Below, in pieces: positions 55,254 to 64,000 of a stretch of DNA of 64,000 nucleotides; position 1 is the stretch's first letter, and each line of letters begins with the position of its first letter. Origin of the DNA: Lamellibrachia columna. Lineage: Eukaryota; Annelida; Polychaeta; Sabellida; Siboglinidae. The translations under genes were made by a program, and so were the position numbers. The stretch spans positions 50,742,303-50,806,302 of the forward strand of contig OY759270.1 of the NCBI GenBank assembly GCA_963662155.1, written 5' to 3'. The notes below the pieces were generated by a model, which made no database searches, had not been told where the DNA came from, and worked only from the letters and a program-made list of their open reading frames with translations.

Positions 55254-55325
55254 GCGCGCATGCGCAATACGCAATAAGCATACATCCGCTGACTTTCGGC
55301 ACGGGACTACTCTGGGCCCGTTACA
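55254..55325 (-). repeat. Right terminal inverted repeat of the Ginger element
   Basis: Inverted copy of 48,071-48,142, ending GGGCCCGTTACA and followed by CCGG. A second, shorter copy of the same sequence lies just inside at about 55,150-55,221. Confidence 0.93.
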
Positions 55326-55329
55326 CCGG

Positions 55330-58300
55330 CACGCACACCACTCAGGATCTGTTACGACGTCATCGTCCATCGCACGTGACGTCGTCGCGGAAATGCAGCA
55401 TCCATACACTTTTTCACGACAGGATCTCGTCTCATCTCTTTCCACTCCCATTCCCACAACTCGACGACCTTGACAAAGTGACGGAGGTAGGCGGTGTTCT
55501 TTCGGGTCTCGGTGAGCAGTTCAGCCATGGGTTTACCGTTGATTGCGTTGACCTCTTGACGGGTGCACGGGCAGCCATAATAAAACATCCATGTAACTGA
55601 TAAGCCGTGTTCGTCTCGCTGCATCACCCGTCCACCAACAGTTTGCCAATTCTCTTCTCTCGACTGTTGATCTGATTTCGTATGACACGTCCCGTGCTTT
55701 CGGATTCCCAAGTCAACCATTCCGCAGCCATCTGTCCGTACAGCTGCGCTGATTCGGGTCGGAAGTTGTTCTCTTCCCATCGTCGCGTGTACCATCCCAG
55801 AGGCATGTCTTACTTGAGCGACCACAAGTACAGCGCGTTCGCATCGTATCCGACGATCGACCGGCACGGGCGAGCGGCCTTTCCGTACTCGTTCTGTCGT
55901 AGCGTGGTGACCCGTTTCTCGTGATAGCGGTGAAAAATGAGCGAAGCTCCGCCAACCACGTGATCTTTGACGAGGTGATTCTTGTTGAAGAGGGTAAAGT
56001 AGGTCTTCTCCGGAAGGTCATTGGACAGGTAGAGCAAGGTCAGACCAGGTACGCTGATGCCTTGCTTGAACATGTCTACACCACATTGCTGGTAAAAGGC
56101 AAACTGTGTGTCGATGGCCTGCAGAAATGGAACCACGTCCGTACTTTTGTACCAGACGAAAAAGTCTCGCAAAGTCGTCATGCCGTTGTCGCACCAGGCC
56201 CCTTGACAACTGGCATATTCCTCGTCGGAAATACCTTCGTTCTTCGGTCGACTGAAGAAGGCCTCTTTCGTTGGAAGTGCGGTGTTATCGAGTCTCTCCA
56301 GACGGTCCATGTACTCGTACGGGAAATGACCTTTCGTCACCTCACATCCGTACGCCTTCAGATACTTGTCGTAACTGAACCCGGGGGCTATGTAATTGGT
56401 CATGTCTAGGAATTTCAGCTGATCCGTCGAAAGACACATGAAAGTGTTGTTGCGTTTGATGACGAAAAACGACCCGATACCCTCGTTCTCTTCTTCTTTG
56501 TCGTCTTGTTCCTCCTCCTCTTCTTCTTGTTCCCCTGTCTTTGACGTGGATAGGAAGTAGAGTATGAGGAACTGTTTGATGGCATTGAGATCATACTTAC
56601 CCGAATTGAACCCAATGACGGGTAACTGATGCATCCATCCATAAAGTTGTCCCATCAGCTTTTTGTATGGATTTGTCGGTGGACGAGAGTCCTTGTCAAC
56701 GGCTGATCGTGCAGCCTCCTCCCGTTCGTCCCAGTTCATCAGTGCCTCTGCGAGTTGTTCCAACACATCCTCGTACGAGTCTTTGATCTTGTCGTATGCG
56801 GCGTCACTCATCGCTCGCAAGATATCCATCATTCTACTCACCAGCTTGTTGGTGTCTCCATCCGTGACGAGACATTGCACCTGCTCGTGTCCGGGCACGT
56901 TGGATGCCACGCTGACGCTCAGTGGGACGTGACGCGCAACCCAGTGGACCTTGTCACTGTCCGACGGAAGTTGTTCGGTGTCGAACCAACACTCGAAGTC
57001 AAAAGTGGCTCGATATGGATAGTACCGCAACGATTCAGCCACACGAATGTTCTCGTCGTCCAGACGTTCGAACACCGATGGAGTCGAATGGTACACCACC
57101 CGTACACGTGCGCTCGTGTCGACATAGCGCCCAGGCATCTTTCCATAATGAGTCACCGCACTTCCGACATCTATACGAGTTGCAGTACATGAGTACATCT
57201 TGGATGAATGAAAAATGTGTCTCGTGAAGGTTGAGATACATTGTTTCGGGGTAATTGCATAACGATTGACGGACCATTTCGGCGGTCGATTTTCATCTTC
57301 TGCATCCGGTTTGACGAGCGTGTACACGCACATATTCGTTTGGAACGTGGTCTCTACACGATAGAGGTCATCCAAAGTGACCCCGGCAAAATCTTCCATG
57401 GGAACATGGTCTCGATCGTATGCCTCGTACAGTGTCTTCACCGCTGGTTCCAATCGATATAGATCGCATCCTCGATGCAGGGCCAGACACCGGAATAGAC
57501 ACATGTCTTCATTGTACCTCTTGTTATGGTTGGGTTCCGTTTCTAGACCGATGATGCTTTTCTTCTTCTTGATGTAGACTGGAAGGGGGGTCGCTCGTAA
57601 ACATCCTATCGGGTGATCGATGATGCGGTTGACGAAGAAGGTGACATTGGTCACGAGTTCGCACACCCAAGCAGAATCCGGTCTTTAATTGATGGCCCTT
57701 TGCAAGACGTCGTTTTCTCGGATGCGTTCAAGAAAGTCATCAAAGTCCTAGCTGTTGGAGATGAGACTGGGTTCGTCCAGGTAGCGTCCACAGCAATTAC
57801 ACGATGAATGATAGTACTTGTATTGACCCGTGTTCTTGTTTCTCAGAACGAACCCGTAACTGAGGTTAATCTTGAATGCATTGTTCTGTTCCTGGAACAT
57901 GATCTTCAAAGGAGCCTCTAGGACGGTCGTGTCTAGCGTGGTTAATCTGTAATCGTACCTGCATTGAAGGGGACCTCTCGGTACGCGGGTCCTAATGGTC
58001 GACCATTGATTTCGAACGACATCTAGCAGTTCCGTCGACAGAGTGTCGGAGAAGGGAAGTCGATCGGGTGGTTCGATGGGATCTTCTTCGGTGACGAGTG
58101 GGTGGTGGGGTGGGGTAGTGTCATCCCTTTTTGATCTCTTTGGTGATGGCGGCTCGGTGACGTCGACACATGCGGTTCGTGCGTGTCTGGTCAGGAGCCA
58201 ACGTCTTTCGAAATTCCGTCCACATTTCTTACACGTGTAGACGGTGGTGTTTCTACTACTAATACTACTGCTACTACTACATACCGACCTTACGTGATGC

Positions 58301-58677
58301 TGTAGATGACTCACTCTCTCGAATGTTGCACCGCATTTACACACGTATTTCGCTGTATTACCGTGGTCGCTAGGTGGCACCACTGCTGGTGGCACCACTG
58401 CTACGGGTGCGACGGATTACGAGTGGCTGTTGCAAGCTGGTGTCGAATGACTCTCAGCATGTCGTCGTAGCTCCTCATACGTAGCGAGGCTGAGTCCGCA
58501 GTGACGGCATATATGTCTTTTAATGGTTATGACTGCGTCTACAACTGAGAGGTTACGGACCCTCAGTACATCTATATTGTGCGTGTGAGGGTGGTGGGGT
58601 GGTGGGGGTATATATAATAATAAGACGTCAATATATGCGTGTGGGGTGATGTATGCTACGTCGTGTTCCTGTGGCAA
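55330..58677 (-). pseudogene. Polinton DNA polymerase B, N-terminal part with zinc fingers
   Basis: The first codons encode CRHCGLSLATYEELRRHAES and two more C2H2 fingers (KCGATFERVSHLQHHV and CKKCGRNFERRWLLTRHART), then the conserved Polinton N-terminal region. Exonuclease motifs follow: ATFDFECWFD (motif I), GFNSGKYDLN (II) and FSYDKYLKAY (III). A Glu-rich insert sits between II and III. Motif A is GYDANALYLW at about 55,830. The frame is kept from 58,677 to 55,624 but is cut by stops at 58,417, 57,748, 57,685 and 55,810. A frameshift then follows near 55,620 and a stop at about 55,350. The Ginger insertion interrupts the gene at CCGG (55,326-55,329). Confidence 0.92.
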
Positions 58678-58680
58678 TGG

Positions 58681-59591
<911 letters not shown>

Positions 59592-59696
59592 CACAGCAAC
59601 CATGGATTGATGCATGCGACTTCTTGTATGAAAAATATCTGCGTGTCCTCTGACAGCAGCATCTCAGCTGCCACGGTACATATCTTATGGGTAGCT

Positions 59697-59915
59697 TCAG
59701 CTACTGTCAGAGGTGTATCGAGCTTTGTTTTCACTATGTGGTGGGTCATAGCCTCCGCTGCTGCTGCTGATGCTGACTATAGTTATGGCAGCAGCAGCGG
59801 CGGTGACAGCAGAGTCGGCAGCGACGATATGATGACCGTCGTCGTCACCCTCAAAGTCTGACCACAACAGTTGTGTGGATGCGGTGGACGAGGAAGAGGA
59901 GGGAAATAATGACAT
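59697..59915 (-). CDS. Hypothetical Ser/Ala-rich small protein
   Basis: A 72-codon minus frame, very rich in Ser and Ala with an acidic patch (DFEGDDDGHH). GCT/GCC-rich triplet runs cause the composition. It lies 20 bp after the next frame, on the same strand as Polinton 1. No family was recognised; it may be a chance frame. Confidence 0.2.
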   Translation of the reverse strand: MSLFPSSSSSTASTQLLWSDFEGDDDGHHIVAADSAVTAAAAAITIVSISSSSGGYDPPHSENKARYTSDSS

Positions 59916-59933
59916 GACGTTTCCATTTTCATA

Positions 59934-60263
59934 CTAGTCTAGCCACTGTTGCACTTTTTCAACGCTGTCATTCATCGTCTCGCTGGTGTTGCTGGTGCCG
60001 GCGGCATTCGCTTTGTCTTCCTCATACAAAGAAAATGCTCCACCTAGCACTTCCAGCTGTGACACGGTGAAGTTGACATAGTCGTTCTTGATGCGTTTTT
60101 TAATGGTCGTCGTGACACGGGCCCCCCTCAGCAGCGATAGCGAGGCACACCGCTCTTCGTCTGACGTCATAGCGACGTGAAGCCCAGTGCTTTTGCTGTC
60201 ATTGCTGATATACTTACTACGAGAGTCGGACAGTGCAGACGTGTGGTAGCCACCTCCCAGCAA
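59934..60263 (-). CDS. Hypothetical protein, 109 codons, possibly a Polinton accessory gene
   Basis: The frame starts MLGGGYHTSALSDSRSKYIS and has TTTIKKRIKNDYVNFTVSQL then EVLGGAFSLYEEDKANA, with mixed, protein-like composition. It is on the Polinton 1 strand, about 1.3 kb before the polymerase start, where accessory genes could lie. No match came to mind. The next LINE begins about 220 bp upstream. Confidence 0.35.
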   Translation of the reverse strand: MLGGGYHTSALSDSRSKYISNDSKSTGLHVAMTSDEERCASLSLLRGARVTTTIKKRIKNDYVNFTVSQLEVLGGAFSLYEEDKANAAGTSNTSETMNDSVEKVQQWLD

Positions 60264-60482
60264 TCTGCCTAAAGGTACTGATAAATTTGATGACTTGCTG
60301 GTGATCCTTGTCTATATGTGATGTGAAGTGCATTGTGAAGTAGTTGTTATCAAACTACACATTGATATAATCAATTGCACGCTCCTGAGAGAAATAAACG
60401 ATCTTTACATCGCAATATCGCTCAACCTGATCCGAATACGCGCGAAACTGGACCTCCTAGTGTCACTACGCCACAGCTCACA

Positions 60483-61310
60483 ATGCCCCGAAAATCAAGT
60501 GCCAAAACGTCCTCGGAAGACCGTGGAGTTGACACTGACGTTGAACATACGCAGCCTTTAGAGGGCCACACATTGAGAAATGCGTTATTAGCGCTTCTGA
60601 AAGACGAGGACACAATCCAGAACATTGCAACATCCATCAGCGAAAGCATTATCAACAAACTACTAAAAACACAAACATTCACCGACATGCTGATCAAAGC
60701 CATCATGGACTCCGAGCAATTCAGTGCGATCAAAGAGGATTTGTACAAGGCTGGCTGCATTGACGCAAGCAAGACAACCGCTGAAATGAACGCAATTAAC
60801 GCCAAAATACGCGCCCTGGAAGCGTCCAGGAAAACGCTTGAACAAGGGAATGTGGCACTTCTTGACCAATTAGATGAACAAGAACAATACAGCCGCCGGA
60901 ATTGCCTCGTATTTCACGGAGTGACCGAACAACAAAAGGATACGACCACCGCGGTGACCGACCTGTGTAGCCGATCGCTAGGCGTGACGGTGGACAGTCG
61001 CAGCATTGACCGCAGCCACCGTCTTGGAAAACCGACTGGAGATAAGCCACGACCAATAATCGTAAAGTTCACCAACTATGAACAACGACAGAAGATCTTC
61101 TCCGTCAAGCGAAAGCTGAAGGGAACAAAAACCGCCATAACGGAGAATCTGACGAGGCGACGTAGTGCTTTGCTGCAAAAAGCACGGTCTACTACTGGAG
61201 TGACAGCGGTTTGGTCAATGGATGGGCGCATTGTCTGTCTTACGTCATCTGGGCGAAAGGTGAATATTACCACTGAGCGCGAGCTCCAGCAACTTGGACG
61301 TTGTGTGTAG
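60483..61310 (+). CDS. LINE ORF1 protein (coiled coil plus RRM-like domain)
   Basis: I place the start at 60,483 (MPRKSSAKTSSEDRG), though the frame is open from 60,375. The 275-residue product has helical segments with KIRALEASRKTLEQGN, a likely coiled coil. After that comes an RRM-like domain with QYSRRNCLVFHGV, IDRSHRLGKP and RPIIVKFTNYEQRQKIF, the layout of L1-type ORF1 proteins (transposase_22 family). Such proteins trimerise and coat the LINE RNA. It is intact. It lies 385 bp before ORF2 on the same strand, although its codon use is clearly more GC-rich than that of ORF2. Confidence 0.85.
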   Translation: MPRKSSAKTSSEDRGVDTDVEHTQPLEGHTLRNALLALLKDEDTIQNIATSISESIINKLLKTQTFTDMLIKAIMDSEQFSAIKEDLYKAGCIDASKTTAEMNAINAKIRALEASRKTLEQGNVALLDQLDEQEQYSRRNCLVFHGVTEQQKDTTTAVTDLCSRSLGVTVDSRSIDRSHRLGKPTGDKPRPIIVKFTNYEQRQKIFSVKRKLKGTKTAITENLTRRRSALLQKARSTTGVTAVWSMDGRIVCLTSSGRKVNITTERELQQLGRCV

Positions 61311-61695
61311 TGTAGTGTCTCCAGATACAATCAAAATCTGACTTTAATGCAAAAAAAAAAAATGGCGATGTATCTGCAAGCTGTAGGCATTCTGCCTACA
61401 TACACTGGCGTCACTAATACGTGTACTCATCCGTATTTGTTTTTTGCCCATTTTGTTTTGTTCTTTTGTAATTCTGACTATTTAATTAACACTGTCCAAG
61501 CACTATTTGTCTATGTTAATGTCACAGCATTGTATGTTTTCTTTTGCTATCATTGCACTTTTCAATATCACAGATGTTCTCGTTAACGCGTTTCATTTTA
61601 GCACCTATGCTCCATTTGTGGATATTAATTGTTGTACAAATTACTGTTAATATGATGTCAAGTTATGTCAAGTTCACGTGTAACGGACTTTGAAC

Positions 61696-64000
61696 ATGGC
61701 TAGAAATGGTTTTCCTTTTAACGATGATAATTCCTTTTTAAGAAATGTTGGAGGGTTAACAGTTAACTCTTTAAATCACATCTTACAAATAAACGAATTC
61801 AATGAAAGTTTACCAGATGGAGAAGTTGAAATTATTAAACATTCTCCATATTTTACTGATGAAGAATTAATAGACAAAATAAAAAACAAGCAGAGTACTT
61901 TTGTAGTGTTGAGTCTAAATTGTCAAAGCCTTAATGCAAAAATGGATCAAATTAATATGAAATTAGAAAATTTACGAAACAACAGCTGTGAAATTGGAGC
62001 CATTTGTTTACAAGAAACATGGTTATCCAATGACTCCAACATTTCTTTGCTGCAAATAGATGGTTTTACATTAATCTCTCAAGGTAAAATTTGTAGTGCT
62101 CATGGTGGCCTATCGATATATCTTAGTAATAAATATGACTATAAAATATTATCTATTAACAATGTATCAAATGTATGGGAAGGACAGTTTATTGAGATAA
62201 CTGGAAAAACTATCCAAAAAAAAATTATACTGGGAAATATATATAGACCACCAAGAGATGTTATTGAGAATTACAAGACCTTTATTGACGAATTAACCCC
62301 GATACTCACTCATTTACAAAAACTAAAGAGTGAAGTTATCATAGCAGGTGATTTTAATATTGACTTACTGAAAATCAAAGAAAAACCTGTATTTAGTGAA
62401 TACTTTGACATGATCAGTGCACAAGGCTTCTTTCCTAGAATCACATTGCCTACCAGATTTTCAGAACATCGTGGTACACTTATTGACAATTTTTTATGTA
62501 AACTGTCAGAGGGGTCATTGAACTCCACTTCTGGCATTTTAATCAACCAAATTTCTGATCATCTTCCCTGTTTCATTTGCATGGACTGCATATTAACTCG
62601 AGACACGGTACCTAAATTCATAACAATAACACAGAAAAGTCCGGATTCGCTAAATAAATTTAGATTAGAATTAATACACTCAAACATTTATGATAAACTA
62701 AATAAGAATATTGATGGTAATCCCAACGAAAATTATAACATTCTTGAAGAAATTATTTTAAATACTATGATTAAATGCTTACCCACTAAGACAATTAAAT
62801 ATAACAAACATAAATATAAAAAATCGTCTTGGATTACTCAAGGTATCATTAGATCAATAACGTTTAGAGATAAGCTATATCTAAAAATGAAGCAAACTAC
62901 TATAGACACAGCAAGATATCAGGTCCTTAAAACTAATCTGCACGCTTATAATAAAATTCTTAAAAAAAATATTCGTCTGGCCAAAAAAATATATTTTGAA
63001 TCGAGATTTGAGAAACATAAGAACAACATTAAAAAAACATGGTCAATTATTAAAGAAATAATTAATGAAACAACAAAGACTGAACAATTTCCTAACTCTT
63101 TTAAAATTGATGGAACAACTGTTACCGATAAAACGGATATTGCCAATCAATTTAATTTATTTTTTACAAATATTGGTCCCAAACTTGCATCACAAATAAG
63201 TAGTAACGGCAAATGTCATAGAGATTATTTGAAAAACCAGACCATACATAAATTCACGTTTAAACCTATAAGTGAAGATACTACAATTAATATAATTAAC
63301 CGTATGCATCCTAAATCTAATAGTGGCAAAGACGGCATATCAACTATATTATTAAAAACAATAAAACATGAAATTTGTAAACCTGTCACCACAATACTCA
63401 ATCAATCTTTGTCAACAGGTATATTTCCTGACAAACTAAAAGTTGCTAAAGTAATACCACTATTCAAAAAAGGTGATAATACCATTTTTGATAATTACCG
63501 TCCAATTTCGATCTTACCAGCAATTTCTAAAGTATTTGAGAGAGTCATATTTGACCAACTACACGAATATTTCCACAATAGAGAGCTATGCTACAGTAGT
63601 CAATATGGCTTCAGAGAGAAACATTCAACCGAACTTGCCACCCTTGAAATAATAGACAGAATTATTCAGGAAATGGACAAACATCTAACTCCAATAAATA
63701 TATATATTGATTTATCAAAAGCCTTTGATACAATAGACCATAATATACTCATGGATAAATTAAAGCACTATGGCATAAAAGGCACAGCATTTAACCTCTT
63801 TAAGACCTATTTATCAAATCGTAAACAGTACGTACAATTTGGACACGTAAAATCTAAAGAAGCATATATTACTACTGGTGTCCCGCAAGGGTCGATATTA
63901 GGACCTTTGTTGTTCATTATATACATTAATGACCTACCAATTGCTAGTGACCTTTTCAACTTCATAACTTATGCTGACGATACAACCCTAACCAGTACAT
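61696..64000 (+). CDS. LINE ORF2: APE endonuclease and reverse transcriptase, open to window end
   Basis: From the ATG at 61,696 (MARNGFPFNDDNS) the frame stays open for 768 codons to the window edge. The APE-type endonuclease has SLNCQSLNAK, CLQETWL (about residue 105), ILGNIYRPP, IIAGDFNIDLL (about 218) and QISDHLPCF (about 287). The reverse transcriptase has KSNSGKDGISTILLK, FDNYRPISILPAISKVFER, IYIDLSKAFDTIDHN (about 670), GVPQGSILGPLLF (about 728) and ITYADDTTL (about 759). All catalytic residues are present. It would nick DNA and prime reverse transcription at the target. Clade is not certain; the motifs fit the CR1/L2/jockey group. It is very AT-rich. Confidence 0.94.
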   Translation, partial: MARNGFPFNDDNSFLRNVGGLTVNSLNHILQINEFNESLPDGEVEIIKHSPYFTDEELIDKIKNKQSTFVVLSLNCQSLNAKMDQINMKLENLRNNSCEIGAICLQETWLSNDSNISLLQIDGFTLISQGKICSAHGGLSIYLSNKYDYKILSINNVSNVWEGQFIEITGKTIQKKIILGNIYRPPRDVIENYKTFIDELTPILTHLQKLKSEVIIAGDFNIDLLKIKEKPVFSEYFDMISAQGFFPRITLPTRFSEHRGTLIDNFLCKLSEGSLNSTSGILINQISDHLPCFICMDCILTRDTVPKFITITQKSPDSLNKFRLELIHSNIYDKLNKNIDGNPNENYNILEEIILNTMIKCLPTKTIKYNKHKYKKSSWITQGIIRSITFRDKLYLKMKQTTIDTARYQVLKTNLHAYNKILKKNIRLAKKIYFESRFEKHKNNIKKTWSIIKEIINETTKTEQFPNSFKIDGTTVTDKTDIANQFNLFFTNIGPKLASQISSNGKCHRDYLKNQTIHKFTFKPISEDTTINIINRMHPKSNSGKDGISTILLKTIKHEICKPVTTILNQSLSTGIFPDKLKVAKVIPLFKKGDNTIFDNYRPISILPAISKVFERVIFDQLHEYFHNRELCYSSQYGFREKHSTELATLEIIDRIIQEMDKHLTPINIYIDLSKAFDTIDHNILMDKLKHYGIKGTAFNLFKTYLSNRKQYVQFGHVKSKEAYITTGVPQGSILGPLLFIIYINDLPIASDLFNFITYADDTTLTST

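Larger units (their letters stand above)
48071..55325 (+). mobile_element. Ginger-type DNA transposon, 7,255 bp
   Basis: Both ends read TGTAACGGGCCCAGAGTAGT inward as inverted repeats of about 72 bp. The element is flanked by CCGG at 48,067-48,070 and 55,326-55,329, a 4-bp target duplication. The Polinton polymerase homology stops exactly at one CCGG and resumes at the other. The interior carries a multi-exon integrase gene with gypsy-like H2C2, DDE and GPY/F modules. TGT...ACA ends, a 4-bp duplication and a gypsy-related integrase with introns are what is known of Ginger elements. Upstream of the integrase are BED and hAT exons, which I do not know from this superfamily. The genes have stops, so this copy is probably dead. 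Confidence 0.9.
42345..58680 (-). mobile_element. Polinton 1 (Maverick), interrupted by a Ginger-type transposon
   Basis: All genes lie on the minus strand in this order: zinc-finger DNA polymerase B (58,677-46,881, split by the insertion), packaging ATPase, a small virion-type gene, a conserved capsid-region gene, a membrane protein, chromodomain integrase, a second membrane protein and the minor capsid protein. The major capsid gene expected next is missing at the left edge, and no terminal inverted repeats were found. Net Polinton length after removing the insertion is about 9.1 kb. Short 4-11-bp overlaps between neighbouring genes fit a compact viral-style genome. Most genes have one or a few lesions. 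Confidence 0.93.

Noticed and set aside
55330..58677. Alternative genetic code with TAA/TAG read as Gln
   Set aside because: The BEL and LINE frames in the same window are long and open with standard stops. Stops in other Polinton and Ginger genes also replace residues other than Gln. Pseudogene decay explains them better.

Overview
This is a gene-poor stretch of a metazoan nuclear genome, most likely an aquatic invertebrate, although the species cannot be fixed from the sequence alone. Evidence for a eukaryote includes intron-bearing genes with GT/AG borders, long TA and GT microsatellites and several minisatellites. The transposons present (Polinton/Maverick, Ginger, BEL/Pao, Ty3/gypsy, hAT, CR1/L2/jockey-type LINEs) also belong to animal genomes. 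I see no convincing intact host gene; almost everything recognisable is mobile-element DNA, much of it nested and decayed.

Layout. 1-10.8 kb: gene-free DNA with a modular dispersed repeat (family A) and a 410-bp hAT-type MITE with a perfect 8-bp target duplication. 10.8-14.4 kb: three degraded LINE fragments in a row. 14.43-23.06 kb: Polinton 2, minus strand, heavily decayed, cut by a LINE fragment (14.9-15.4) and a larger CR1-like LINE (19.2-22.4). A piece of its polymerase gene has been amplified into a 67-bp tandem repeat. 24.0-24.6 kb: gypsy gag/protease remnant. 24.57-31.37 kb: a young, complete BEL/Pao element with 646-bp LTRs and one 1.8-kb-codon Gag-Pol frame. 31.37-35.7 kb: a second CR1-like LINE, split by an antisense LINE with a 648-codon open reverse transcriptase. 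35.98-37.86 kb: a 35-bp satellite of about 54 units. 39.8-42.3 kb: remnants (LINE ORF1 esterase module, THAP domain). 42.35-58.68 kb: Polinton 1, minus strand, with capsid protein, chromodomain integrase, ATPase, small virion-type genes and zinc-finger DNA polymerase B. 60.5-64.0 kb: a LINE with ORF1 and an ORF2 still open at the window edge.

The most striking structure is a 7,255-bp element at 48,071-55,325 inside the Polinton 1 polymerase gene. It has 72-bp terminal inverted repeats starting TGTAACGGGCCC and a CCGG target duplication, and carries a multi-exon gypsy-like integrase gene with H2C2, DDE and GPY/F-type modules. These are the hallmarks of a Ginger-type cut-and-paste transposon. 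The same terminal repeats also enclose BED zinc-finger and hAT-transposase exons upstream of the integrase.

How the parts relate. The Polinton genes would together form a self-synthesising transposon or virus-like element (protein-primed polymerase, integrase, packaging ATPase, capsid proteins), but both copies are broken. The relative order of events can be read from nesting: Polintons first, then LINE and Ginger insertions into their polymerase genes, local satellite growth, and finally the BEL insertion, whose LTRs differ at only three positions.
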